Under the pieces are notes generated by a model. That model was not told the DNA's origin. It saw nothing but the letters and a program-made list of their open reading frames with translations, and did not search any database. DNA of 64,000 nucleotides from contig OX243815.1 of the NCBI GenBank assembly GCA_945859605.1, positions 31,167,118-31,231,117 on the forward strand. The letters are read 5' to 3'. The translations under genes were made by a program, and so were the position numbers. The stretch's first letter is position 1, and each line of letters begins with the position of its first letter. Shown here one piece after another: positions 1 to 48,749 of this stretch. The DNA comes from Lumbricus rubellus (Eukaryota > Annelida > Clitellata > Crassiclitellata > Lumbricidae).

Positions 1-2573
1 TTTCGTTCACATGCAGCCATCACTTCTTCATTTTCATTGTTCTCGGGTGTTATTCCTTCGTCATCTTGAATGCTGAGTTCATCTTCGCTGTCCGTGTCAT
101 CTTCTTGCGAACTTTCGTTTATCATTTCATCTTCTCCGCCTTCGACTTCTGCTCTCCGACTTTGTGCTCTTGTAGTCACATTCGCTTGTAGTTCCCCTTG
201 CAATACACTCACTGGCGGAATCTCTTTCAATTCTGCAATTATCTCCGGATGTAGCAAGAACTTTTCCTTATTTTCTTTGCACAGATCCGCTGGAATGCTG
301 GCACACACTAAAGTTAAATATGGCGCGATATTTATTGTCCTGTCCTCTGTAGCTGCTCCTTCGTTACGACCGCTCATCCGCACTTCGATTTTCACCAACT
401 TAGCTGGAATCGGCTCTCCAGCTACACATTGCAAATGAACTCTGCCGATTTCTTCTACTGTCGTTCCTTTCAGTAGTTCCTCGTTGATTACTGGTATCTC
501 GGTCCCCGTGTCAACCAACGCCTCGACTTGCACAGGCTGCCCATCAGTCCCACGTAACTCCACATTTACATGCTGCAACGATATCTTCTTTATGCGTTGA
601 CACTCCTCTTTACTTTTTGTTTCTCGACAAATTTCTGCAATGGAAGTAGTCTTTATCGCTTCTTTCTGTATGGTGAACTGCGGCGTACACTTCATTACCG
701 ACTTCACTTCTGTTTCACGATCGTCCGATTCTTCAAACTGGTCTGGTGCATTCATCACTTGTATCTGGTTTACTCGAAGATTTTCTGCACTTCTGCTAAA
801 GTTCTTCCTCATGTTTGCCGCTCCTGGTGCCTGGCAATGTTTTATTAGGTGTTTGTCAGAATGACAGTTGTGGCAACGTTTCTTTATAAAACTTCTTTGC
901 TCATTGTTCTCCCACTTGTTGTACGGTGTGTATGATGCATTACTTTCTGTTGGGCGTCCCAGCGGCGGAGTTCGATTGTAGGCTTGTCTGTCCCACGTTG
1001 ACTGCTGTTTATCTTGCGACCACTGCTTTCCAGAATAATTATCTTTCTTTGCATCATTACTCTTGGCTTGGTTTCCGGTGTCTTTGCTATCCTTGTTCCA
1101 CTTGAATGGCTTTGAGCTATTTCCCCATGCTTCGTATTTCGGTTTGTCTTGGAACATCACACCAATCCGATTGTTTACATGTATGTCTGCGAGGTCTGCA
1201 ACATTACTAGCTTCCAAGCATTCTGTGCCCTCTTTTGCTAAGACAAACTGTAGTGGACCTGGTGGTAAACATTCTTTCAGCTTGTCCGCCACTAACAAAT
1301 CAAACAGCTTCTCGTAGTCTTTGTCCACTCGTCTACTTCGGACATAATAATTCAACAGGTTCTTCAGCCTAGCCGTGAACATCGTATAGGTTTCTTCGGC
1401 TGTCTTCTTGGCCTCTGCAAACCTTGACCTGTACTCACGAGCTGTTAACTTGAATTCCTTCAACAAATGCTCTTTCACTGCATCGTATTTATCTAAATTC
1501 TCAAATGACAATCGATTCAATACCGTTCGCGCTCTCGGGGTCATCAATGGCAACAACAATTTCACCCAGTACTGCTTTTCCACAGCGAAGCTATTGAATG
1601 CATTTTCAACTGTTTCAAAATATAATGGCACTTCCATCATATCATTCGGCATCTTCGGTAACACATGTTTTATTGCATCACCTATCTTCTTAATCTTTGA
1701 CACCATTGTCTCACTTTCTCTGAGCCTATTTCGTTCTGACTCTTCACGACATTTTCTATCGTCTTCGTCTTTCTTCGTCAGTCGAGTTTGATCTTCTACC
1801 CTGCGCAGTTCCTCCTGTTCTATCTTTTGCTGCAACAAGTCTAACTGCTTTCTGCGTTCCTCCTTTTCAATAGCCATCTTATGAAGTTGAGCTTCCTTAA
1901 TAGCAAGTTTCTTTTGTTCCAATTGCCTCTGTTCTTCTCTTTCTCTTTCTGCTTTTTCCAAATTGTCTTTTTCGGCTTGGAATTCTTCCTGTCGAATCTC
2001 TTCGGCTCTTTGCAGTTCTTGTAAACGCATCTTTTCCTTTTCTTCCTCACGAGCTTTTTTGTCTTCGATCTGCTGTCTCCGTATTTCTTCATCGCTTCTC
2101 CTTGCTTTTTCATATTCTATCATTAACTCCATCCTTCTTCGTTCTGATTCGTCACGATCTATTCTCATTTGTTCTAATTGTATCTGGAACTGCTGCCTCT
2201 GCATATCTATTTCTTGTTGTCGTAATTCTCTCTCTTCTCGTCTACGCTGCTCTTCTTTCTCTTTTTCCTCTTGTCTACGCTGCTCTTCTTTCTCTTTTTC
2301 CTCTTGTCTACTCATCATCATGAATTGTAGCAACGCCTCCATGGACATCGGTGCCTGAGGTTTCTCAACCGGCTTTTCTTTAGCGCCTCCAACAGCACCT
2401 TCTTCTTCAACTTCTTCCTTTGCCCAAATCTCAGCCAAAGTTCTCATCAAATGTTCCCTCGACATCTGTTCAACTTCTTCTGCGTCTACGCCTGCTTCAA
2501 TTAATAATTTTACTAGTCTCTCCGAAGACATCTTTTTAATAGCTGCTTGCTTTTGCTCCGTAAGTTTCTCCAT
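1..2573 (-). CDS. Gag-protease polyprotein of a Ty3/Gypsy-type LTR retrotransposon (partial, runs off left edge)
   Basis: I read this frame triplet by triplet from the ATG at 2573 down to position 3 and met no stop, so at least 857 codons are open. From the N-terminus: a short helical region, a long Glu/Arg/Gln-rich coiled coil (about 1750-2330), then a capsid-like segment (about 1200-1500) that resembles the SCAN/Gmr1-type gag fold. A CCHC zinc knuckle follows (C-x2-C-x4-H-x4-C, about 833-875), then an aspartic-protease active site ALVDTGTEI (about 500-523). Gag packages the element RNA and the protease matures the polyprotein. Reverse transcriptase, RNase H and integrase would lie left of the window. 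The intact frame suggests a young insertion. It is antisense to the sodium-channel gene and inside its intron. Confidence 0.88.
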   Translation of the reverse strand, partial: MEKLTEQKQAAIKKMSSERLVKLLIEAGVDAEEVEQMSREHLMRTLAEIWAKEEVEEEGAVGGAKEKPVEKPQAPMSMEALLQFMMMSRQEEKEKEEQRRQEEKEKEEQRRREERELRQQEIDMQRQQFQIQLEQMRIDRDESERRRMELMIEYEKARRSDEEIRRQQIEDKKAREEEKEKMRLQELQRAEEIRQEEFQAEKDNLEKAEREREEQRQLEQKKLAIKEAQLHKMAIEKEERRKQLDLLQQKIEQEELRRVEDQTRLTKKDEDDRKCREESERNRLRESETMVSKIKKIGDAIKHVLPKMPNDMMEVPLYFETVENAFNSFAVEKQYWVKLLLPLMTPRARTVLNRLSFENLDKYDAVKEHLLKEFKLTAREYRSRFAEAKKTAEETYTMFTARLKNLLNYYVRSRRVDKDYEKLFDLLVADKLKECLPPGPLQFVLAKEGTECLEASNVADLADIHVNNRIGVMFQDKPKYEAWGNSSKPFKWNKDSKDTGNQAKSNDAKKDNYSGKQWSQDKQQSTWDRQAYNRTPPLGRPTESNASYTPYNKWENNEQRSFIKKRCHNCHSDKHLIKHCQAPGAANMRKNFSRSAENLRVNQIQVMNAPDQFEESDDRETEVKSVMKCTPQFTIQKEAIKTTSIAEICRETKSKEECQRIKKISLQHVNVELRGTDGQPVQVEALVDTGTEIPVINEELLKGTTVEEIGRVHLQCVAGEPIPAKLVKIEVRMSGRNEGAATEDRTINIAPYLTLVCASIPADLCKENKEKFLLHPEIIAELKEIPPVSVLQGELQANVTTRAQSRRAEVEGGEDEMINESSQEDDTDSEDELSIQDDEGITPENNENEEVMAACER

Positions 2574-2893
2574 CTTACTTCTTTACTTTACAGATGCTTG
2601 ATAAAATAGTAGGCTACTCTTCAAATGTTCGCAATTGACTGACTTCAATTCTTTATGCACACTTCAATAGACAAGCAAGTTTTTCTACCTTGTAGTCGTT
2701 GTGTTGTCGTTTCTCACTGACGTACGGATGCTCGATGTATCGTTGCTTCTCCCGTGTGCTCGGCTCCTTGATAAATTCACAGCGTCCGTTCCTCCACAAC
2801 GTCTGTTGATTGGATAGAATCCCTCCGTTCGTAACTTGGCACGTAGACCCGCCGTTCGTAACTAGGATCGTTCTCCTGCAACTTGGATCGTTA
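2574..2893 (-). other. Retrotransposon untranslated leader
   Basis: This stretch lies between the primer-binding site and the gag start codon on the minus strand. I see no reading frame of its own. It would be the 5' leader, where packaging signals normally lie, but I recognise no specific motif. Confidence 0.5.
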
Positions 2894-2910
2894 TCCCACC
2901 GCTGCCACCA
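2894..2910 (-). promoter_or_regulatory. Primer-binding site complementary to the tRNA-Leu 3' end
   Basis: On the minus strand the sequence is TGGTGGCAGCGGTGGGA, the reverse complement of the 3' end of a eukaryotic tRNA-Leu (…CCCACCGCTGCCA plus CCA). It starts two bases inside the presumed LTR end, the usual position for the primer of minus-strand DNA synthesis. Confidence 0.8.
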
Positions 2911-2912
2911 AA

Positions 2913-3430
2913 TGTGATATCCTCCTTGCGATCACCTCCTCCTATCAGTCTCTTCGGAAGCTTCTTCGTATAAGTTCGTGGTAGCATAGGCCTATCCCTA
3001 GATAACTGTTTCATTAGCTAAATGGCTAGGTAAAGAATCTACAGACTTTCACTGTTTTGTAACCAACAACGACGACGTGTTTAAGTCTTCTTATTATACT
3101 CCAAAATCCGATGTAAAGTAAAACGATCAGCAACAACACAACAATGACTACACTTGCGTTATCATAACAACTACACGACTACTACCTTCATCAGTCTACT
3201 CTATCGCAACTCAACAACAACTATTACAGCCTATCTCAACGGCTCTCAACACACAACACTCCTTCTTCACTTCCACTCCCTCCTTGTACACTCAACGTAC
3301 GCTCGTCTAGACATCACGCGCTGTCCAGACAATCACCTGTCCAGACGCCGCGCGCCAATTTGCAGCTGTCCTACCTGCGTCGCTGTACGACAATCGTCGT
3401 GCACTGATTAAATTAGCTTACAGCATATAT
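2913..3430 (-). repeat. 5' LTR of the retrotransposon (outer boundary approximate)
   Basis: The inner LTR edge is clear: in minus orientation it ends GATATCACA, just before the primer-binding site. The outer edge is not resolved. A TATATA-like motif near 3425-3432 fits a U3 promoter in minus orientation, and 3430 is only a minimum estimate. The partner LTR is outside the window, so the length and target-site duplication cannot be checked. Confidence 0.5.
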
Positions 3431-3836
3431 AACAGTGAGCCAGCCGTGGTGGTCATGTGTCGCATAAATAGAAAATACATGTTTAATGAGCACATCAAGT
3501 GGAAGGTGTGATGCAAATGAAAAGAGGAACAGCTACTCAGTTCATCTACTATTCATAAGCGCAGATCTCAGTCTCCATGTTGTTGAGGTTGTAAGGCGTT
3601 TCGCTTTTGTTCTACTCCTGAACCTTTTTAAATGCGCGCATTGCTTATTAATATGAAAACTGTCTGTCGCTGACGCAAGGGGAAACAGCCTTCGCACTCA
3701 CAAATACCCGCAGCCAGGGTGAGAATTACCAAAGGATTGAGGGGGCTCAACCCCAGCTATTTCCCCCCAATTTTTACTCATACTGTGATTGTACATATAT
3801 GTCAGCTATAGCTCTTTTGAATAAATAATATTAAAT

Positions 3837-3839
<3 letters not shown>

Positions 3840-3883
<44 letters not shown>
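3840..3883. repeat. (GATT)n microsatellite
   Basis: About eleven tandem GATT units, ending about 50 bp before the acceptor of sodium-channel exon 1 of this window. The rest of 3431-3933 holds no gene I can see. Confidence 0.9.
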
Positions 3884-3933
3884 CGATGTAAGAGATTGGA
3901 GTTGCGATCCTTAACCGGTTGAACGTGTTTCAG

Positions 3934-40896
<36,963 letters not shown>

Positions 40897-41570
40897 CCAA
40901 CGCTGCAGGATCGAGGCGAGCATTCCGACATGGTGAAGAAATGAGGATAAATACGTGTCACCAGTGAAGAGAAGGTGCCAGTGCTTATCATCCATCTAAG
41001 TGCCGCTTATATACACATACCGTCGTCGTCGTTGACAGTCGCATCGGCGTAGGGCATACATGTAGTATGAGGTGCTTTGAAAATTCGACGCGACGACAGT
41101 CGATTCCAATGCGACACGCCTGAAACTTTGATGCAGTGTCCGCTCTGCATTTGGGAGCGCCTCTGAGTAGAGGGAGCTGGAAGGGGCGCTATAACAAGTG
41201 CACATACAAGTCGTCATCTCAACAGTTTTAGGAAAGATCCGCAGCAGACGACGACTTACTCGCGGCGGCAGAATATCGTCTGCTTTTTGTCATCACGTGA
41301 TCTAAAATGACGTCAAAATGAGGTCAATTAAGGAGAGATGACCCAGATGACGTTGCGATTTGGTTTGAAATTACGCGGGTTCGTAAAGCAACGCGATGAT
41401 CACGATTAGTATGAGAAGTGAACTGCTAAAACTTGAAGGCGTAAAATAATTCCGGAAGGAAGGATGTGTTGTCGAAATGTTGTCCGTTAAACGCGAGAAT
41501 GAATGAGTGAAACAGTTTTCTCAGAAGTCTAAGCAGAGCTGGAAATAACGTCTGACGTAAGATAAAGTGG
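40897..41570 (+). other. Likely 3' UTR and downstream flank of the sodium-channel gene
   Basis: No reading frame of note. Holds a SINE fragment (41127-41215). I do not see a canonical AATAAA close downstream, so the cleavage site is undefined. Confidence 0.4.
41127..41215 (+). mobile_element. SINE family 1, 3' half
   Basis: gatgcagtgtccgctctgca to ggggcgctataacaagtgca, the body of the 23797 copy without the tRNA head. Confidence 0.85.
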
Positions 41571-42860
41571 ACGTAATGGAATCTTATGATGTCCATGGGT
41601 CGCGATGCTGGTAGAGCACGTGATCTCAAAGGAGACGCTCTAATGAATGCAGGTCTTTGTTTCCGGTCGAGCGTCGAGTTGACTGATGTGCTTATAGCTG
41701 AGAAGGCAAGGGGATTTTCGCTAAATACATTTTCTGTGTGGTTGTTCTTAACATCTATGTGTGATTTGATGTCGATCTTTCTTTCTTCAGAATGCGAGCT
41801 CAAGTTTTGCCATTTTGTCTTCTGCTCGTCGTCTTCATCTCTCGTCAATTTATTCCGGCGCTGTTGTTAAAAGGTTGTCCACGCTCTCCTCATTTCAAAC
41901 CGATTGCTTTCCGCAATTGGCCTACAATATCCTACATGCTACACTTCGCTGTAAAACCATGGTTGTCGCAGATCTTACCAAATAGGTTATTGAGCTAAAA
42001 TTCAAGCTTTTAACTCCTGTTGTATCCTAATTTTTCTTTATTTGGCTGCAAAATTGTTTGATTGCTTTTAAATTCGTTTTTGCATGTTTAAGGCCATCAG
42101 CAGCGTTAATGGCGGCTCCAAAGAACACATTGCAATGGCTGCAAAGTCTTAAAAATCCTCAGTAGGCTAATGCATCCGAAATATTCGATTTCTTGCTGCA
42201 TTTCTCTTTGACATCGTATATGTCGCTTTTATGATTTATGTTCACGCTTGTAAAATGCACTGCGTCTATAGTTTGAAGTTTGCGACCATAGAAACGACAT
42301 TTTTCCCATTGCTGGCTATGAGTAAATTTTGGATATTTTGAATAACCTACCGGTACGTCTTTGTGGATCAAATTTTGCGCAACGCTTAGCAACGATTTTC
42401 AAAGACGTTGGCAATCAAATGTTTTTGCGCAAGTTGATTTTCACACGACACTCATCATTTAACACCACGATTGAGGGTTTGTTTTATTTGTTTGACTAGG
42501 CTGTCACTTTGTGGGTGTGAACATTTTATTTCTTCAAGAAATAATTCGGCCAATCTTGGGTTGTTATGCATCATGTGTGAATATTTAGGTTCTCCTAGTC
42601 TGAATATAATTTGAACGTAAAATTTAAGTGATCCATTTGTTTGTACACGTAGCCTATACTGACTATGCGCAACGCTAAGCAACGATCTTAAACGATTTTA
42701 AATCTTTAACGCGCAAATACGCGTGTTTTCCATATTTTATGAACTATTAAAATTAATGCTTAGATAAGAAAACGACACATTATAGGCTACAATGGTCGCA
42801 GTGTCAATGTTTAATTCAATCTCACAACTCATGGTGAACCTACTACTACTAATAGCGAAG
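41571..42860. other. Intergenic, nothing recognised
   Basis: Overlapping frames on both strands near 41426-41870 show no domain, no supported splice sites and no shared family; I leave them uncalled. Confidence 0.4.
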
Positions 42861-42924
42861 AAATGAAGCAACGATTTTATTTGATACTAGCTGAACCCGG
42901 CCACGCGTTGCTGTGGCTCAAAAA

Positions 42925-43165
42925 GAGGCTCCCCTCCCCTCCCCCTCCCTCTCCGCCTCCCCCTCCCACTCCCCCTCATCCCTCCCCTCCCTTTCCCCCT
43001 CCCCTCCTCTCTCCCCTCCCCCTCCCCTCCCACTCCTCCTCCCATTCCCCTTCCCCTCCCCCTTCCCCTCCCCCTCCGTCCCCCTCCCCTTCCCCCTCCC
43101 CTTGACCTCCACCTCCCCTCCCCCCTCCGCTCCCTCCCCACCGTCTTCGTCCCGCTCCCTCCGCT
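42925..43165. repeat. C-rich (CCCCT)n tract, about 240 bp
   Basis: Almost pure C/T with many runs of four to five C, so the minus strand is G-rich with many closely spaced G-runs. It is preceded by gctgaacccggccacgcgtt, a phrase that looks like a dispersed-repeat end. Confidence 0.85.
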
Positions 43166-43199
43166 CCTTTCTTCCGTCGCACCGTCCATTCCAAGCCCA

Positions 43200-46100
43200 A
43201 TAATGATTGAAGGCCGCTTTGGGAAAAGGCATCTTTGGTAAATTAATCGCGACTCGCTTATGACGTCACAGCACGCGACCTTTATTTGGAGACCGCGTTT
43301 ATGAAATCTGGCAGCCGTGTGGGACGTGTTGAATTTGCAAATGGCGGGCGAACGGATTGCAAAGTTCACTTTTTGTGGAAAAGGTTGCGTTTTTTCGGGT
43401 GAAAAAATCTTAACACACGGTTGTATGGGAATGGAAGGTGTTGTAAAATTTTCAAAACAATCGGTGCGTAACTTTCAGCGTGGTGATGTTACGAACTATT
43501 GGAAAGTTCATTTTTATTTATATAGATGTACTTTGCCATGCATGTGACCTCTGTATAACTATAGGCCATAATATTATTGCTCATGTAGGCTACTCAAAAC
43601 TTAAGCCACGCTAGAGCATGCATGCGGCAATAGCCTGGTTCAAATGTTCAGTCAGAAATTTAGCAGAAGTCAGAAGTATGCTTAGCCTATAAGCGAAGAA
43701 CACTTAACAGAACTCAGGAAAGTTTCAAAAGTCCTTAGACTTGGTCTACTCAGCCGCTGTCTTGAGATGTCTAATTAATAATTGTGAATTCTTATAAAAT
43801 GTCTATTTAAACTAAATCTAGACAGTTGAGACTTACAATTAAGTAAATGTCCGGGCGACTTTAGATAGTTTTTTTCACGGACTGTTTTCGGTAGGCTTTA
43901 AATGATTGAATGAACTGCACTTAACTAATAAAAGTTTAAATTAATCGTGGCCTGTATTGAAGACTGGCTAGTATAGGTTAAGCCTATACTATTACAGTGG
44001 TCTGATGTAACAACTGCATGCACTGAACTAATGCTCGTCGATTATCTAATAGTCTACATGTACGGTATATAGTAGATAATAATTGTATTGAAACTCAAAT
44101 TGTCGAGCAGCAACTGAAATTGCCTGAGTAAAAATCGGTTCATGATCATAAATGGCGATACGATGCGAAGAATCTTCCGTATGATTGCATTTGTAGCAAA
44201 GTCTTAAACTCTGACAATTTAAAAAGCATCAGATACTGTTATGTTACAGTAGCCCATAAGTTTGTCTATTCTGTTAAGCTGTCCGATCGAATTTTAAGAC
44301 TGAAGCCACAGAAAACTTTCCTGATAATATTTATTATGTCATAATCATAAGGATCAATATCGCCATCTTCATAATAATCAATCCTACAAATAATAGGCCT
44401 AGGCCTACTATAATCATAATGCAACGATTTTCGCCGTCGTCGTCGTTATCATCATCATCAACAACATCAGTAGGCTATCGTTATCATTGTCGTCATAATC
44501 ATCGCAATCGTTATTGGCATCACCACATATCAATGTTAATTCATAATTTATTTCTGAAGCTTTTTATTAGCGAAGCGATGTCTCAAAATGGATCATTACA
44601 CAGAGTGGGCTACTACAAATGCTTCGCAAATATTCCACGCCAGGTACTAGCACACGTTTCACTATTCTATGAAGCGTACCGAACTAATGTCGCCTAACAC
44701 TTTAATGCTGTGCGTTGGGAATTTTCATAGATCTTTAAATTTTCTTCTTCCTCAGTTCAGCTTGTCATGCAGACTGAATGTTGTAAACTTCTCGGGTAAT
44801 TAAGGCCAGCAAGTGTTTGAGAAAGAAATATAATTTTGTAGTCGCTACTCTCCTGTATACATAACAAATTAAGGCCCAATATTTTTAGACGTTTCGCCGT
44901 TTTGTCTTTTTGAATTTGACGGCATCTTCTATAATTGCCCATCAGCGCAAGGCGCCACCTGTATACAGCGTATAGGCTACATGTGGCAATGGAAAGAGGC
45001 GCCACCTAGGAACGGAAGGAAAGCAGATTACTGTTGTGGTATAATAGGTTGTTGATGACCATTGTCTGTGCGCATGTACAATGGCTATGTATACGTGTAC
45101 TTGTGTTTGTGCAAAAGTAACTCTTCATTTCACTTAAATTCTGCTTTTTTCTAATTCATATGCAAAGTACGTTGGTCTTGTGAAGAGGAGGAGGTGCTTT
45201 GATTTCTGCTGCTGCTGTACATTGGCCTTGGAATGATGTGTTTCTATCAGATGATTGTTTGTCTTCTATATAATAAGCAGTTTAATCGATCAAAAGAATT
45301 ACGGTCTAAATAGTATACAAATCAGCATATTATGATATACGTTCATATATACGTGCGTATATAATTATATGCGCGTTTATGATTGTATTATGTCAATTGT
45401 GTATAGTTTGGGCGTATACTAAATATTATTATTTTTAAATAAACGTTGCCTCATGTATACCGGTGTTATTTCTATAGAATCCAAACCAATCAAGTTTTAT
45501 CTTGGCTGATCTGATTGAATCTGATGTGAATGTGATTTGATCCACGCCAATCCAGTTCCGTCAATAGTCTGATTATTTTAATCTGACTCCATACATGGGC
45601 GCCCACTTATATGGACAAGAGTGAACCCATGCACATTGCACCTTCCAATGTAAAAAGACATAATCTAACTAGACCTACTGTTTTGTGGTTGTTAGCAAAT
45701 TTCTTCGCATTAAAGCACTGAAGATAGGCATATAGGCTACTATGAAACACAGAGTAAAACTGAGAAATTTGCATGTGGAAATATATTTAAAATGCTCATG
45801 TTCGCACTAGAATAATAAGCCACTTTGGTAGGAATGATCAAGGCATGAAACTGTGTGCATGACAATGATGACCATAAAAAATTAGGCCTATAGCCAAATT
45901 GTGAGTGCTTTGCGCGGGTTGGAGTTGCCACATTTTCCTCGTAGACTAGTATACATGTAGGTCTTTTATGTTGTTCAGAGACTGCCTAAGCTTCTGTAGG
46001 CCTAAAGCAAAACACTTCTGTAAATCGCCCCCAAACACTATAAATAATGTCATTCTGAAACAACACCTACGGAAAGAAAAATACTTCACTTCTCGTTGAA

Positions 46101-46947
46101 AAATGTCTTCCCGTGAGTCTATTTCTTTGAGAGACACAGTATTCGTTAATTTTTTTGCTCAAATTGAAAATAATTAGGCTATAGGCATTTCGGTTTCCAT
46201 TGAAAAATTTTGTGCAGCAATCATGGCATCGTCTTTAAGAGAAAACTTAGAAGGAATTATATTCAGAAAATCCAAATTGATCAAAGTCAAGTACAGGCAA
46301 ATTATAGTCAAATTCGTTACCGTGTGATTAATTTCCGAATTCCGATGTCAAATATTTTTTTCTGGTACCATCGATTTTTAATTGCTGCAGTTGGAAACGA
46401 TATGTATAATTATAGACCTATAATAATAATTTATAATAGACGTTACTTCTCGTTACGTTTTAAGCGTCTTGTTTTAAGCGTAGGCCAAGTCATTGTTTCG
46501 ACATCCTACAAATAAAGGTAACCTATGAATGATGGTTATTTGACAAAACCAAGAATCCGCTGGAAAGCAAACACTGCAGCGAAAGATACATGTAAGATTC
46601 CTCAAAACTAGTCTATGGTCATACTCATTGATCAATCTGCATGTAGTCTATATACTAGCCAACCAATCATGATCATCGTTTTCTCTTTTTTAAAGATAAG
46701 ATAAGAATATACTTTAGGCCTAATTGACCAATTGCAGTCCGCAATAATTGACGTTCAGACATGGTGTAATAAATGGTAACAAATGTAATCATCTATAGCA
46801 GAGATTCTCAACCTTTTTTCTTGATTTCTTTCTACAAACCAGGTGATAACTACTCAAAATCAGCTATAGCTAATGCTCTAGTCACTAGTGGCTCTAGCCT
46901 ATGATAACACATGAAGGTATGTTCAATAATAATGATAATTGTAATAG

Positions 46948-46981
<34 letters not shown>

Positions 46982-47169
46982 TTTTATGATGATTATCTTA
47001 TATTATGGAAGCTGATCTCGCAGATAAATCATCCAACATTTATTATTGATTAGATCCTTCATTACAAAGCCTCGCTGACACGTCACACGAATGGAAGAAC
47101 ACACAGAGAAGGAAATACAGAAGAAGTTCCAGGCAGAGTGATAGGCTGACAGAGGCACAGAAGGACAGC

Positions 47170-47239
<70 letters not shown>

Positions 47240-47900
47240 TGGACAGAAGGCAGAGAAGAGGAGACAATCGTCAGCGAAGTTACATCAATATATTCGAATC
47301 TTTGCGGTGCAATATGAAAATCTCTATGTGTGGTTATAATCAGCCATAACACAGCCGTGACATTATCAGCCATAACGTTATCAGCCATGCCATTATCAGT
47401 CGTGAGATTATCAGCCATTAGTCCATTGCATACTCAACCAACCATGATATCATCAACCGTGGCAATGCGTATACGATCTAATGATCTACGAATTCATGCG
47501 ACCAAACGAGCGAATGGAAAAGAGAGAATGTTATGATGATGAAAGGCAGACTGAAATCAGATGAGATGAAAGAGAATCAGCAGTGAAATAAACGCTTCCA
47601 GAGAACGAGAGAGAGACAGGCAGACAGAGAGAGACAGAGACACAGAGAGACAGAGAAACGGAGAGGAAGTCGTGTGAGATCTGAATATTTGTCGACTGAG
47701 GCAGAGATTCGTTGACGGAGGAGGGATGAGAGAGGAACAGACACAGACAATACAGACAGGCAGAAAAACAGATGCAGAGACAGAGACAGCGGAAGAGACA
47801 GAGAGACAGAGAGCTACAGAGAGACACAGAGTGAGACTGGCTAACGAACTGCGTCCAGTCTGCAGAGATCATACGACCGTTGACGACCGTTGATGCTTGT
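43200..47900. other. Intergenic region
   Basis: AT-rich with taggccta motifs. It holds short GAT (46950-46980) and GA (47160-47235) arrays and a GACAGA-rich stretch (47560-47835). No gene, RNA or intact transposon that I can support. Confidence 0.5.
47171..47235. repeat. (GA)n microsatellite
   Basis: About 32 GA units. Confidence 0.95.
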
Positions 47901-47917
47901 CATACGGGATCTATCAA

Positions 47918-47968
47918 TTATTGAAGCTGATGCTGCTGCTGCTGCTGCTGCTGATGCTGATGCTGCTG

Positions 47969-48005
<37 letters not shown>

Positions 48006-48239
48006 GATAAATCGCCGCCAATTGGTGATTCTTTGGAGCCATTAGCATCCTCCTCCCCTCCCCTCCTCCGCTGCTGCTCATCAGAGATGACAATTCTACG
48101 CTTCCATCCTTCCTTCAGCCTCTGCATCTGGACCTATGATGCTCCATCTCCTCCTCAGCAACATCTCCATCCTCTCTTACATCCTTTCCCCATAATCATC
48201 CCGAGACAGAGTTGCGACGCAGCTCTTGTACACTAAGAG
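47918..48239 (+). other. Probable 5' UTR exon of the CUB-domain gene
   Basis: Ends at a strong donor (AAGAG|gtaaga, 48239) 510 bp before the acceptor of the signal-peptide exon. It includes a CTG/CTGATG repeat (about 47928-48005). The start is a guess; transcription start not identifiable. Confidence 0.45.
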
Positions 48240-48749
48240 GTAAGAAGCATTACTCTTCTCGTATAATTATATTATAACCCTCTCTCATCCCTCCTCCATC
48301 AACTGTTATGGTCAGTTATACTCACTTTAAAAGACAATTATCAACCATGATCTACTATAATTGTTCAGCATAGAGACCATCGCTAACTGTTTCATAGATC
48401 AGTTGCTCGAAATTACTTACAATGTTGCCTAGGAATTTGCAGTTCAGCAAGATGGCATTATAAGTATAGGCTTGTGTACTGTTTGTAGAACAATAAATTT
48501 CTTTCCTAGTCAGCCATCACTGAACTGAAGAACAAAATGACAAAATAAGCGACTTAAATATTATGGCGCATGGACCAGTTCTTATCGGCTACTCTATAAT
48601 AGATCAGTTAACGAACTGTCATGAAAGTGTTCACTGTTCATAAGATCCTTGTTCTGTGTGTTTGGCGTCTAATAGGTCTACAGTCTATCTACACTGTAAC
48701 CAGAAAAGTTTGTCCTCTATAATTATTTTTATTCGTTTTTAATTTGTAG

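Noticed and set aside
41426..41998. Overlapping frames on both strands after the channel gene
   Set aside because: No domain, signal, splice support or codon bias; overlapping frames on opposite strands suggest chance.
42887..43369. Gly/Arg-rich minus-strand protein
   Set aside because: Translation of a C-rich tract; no transcript features.
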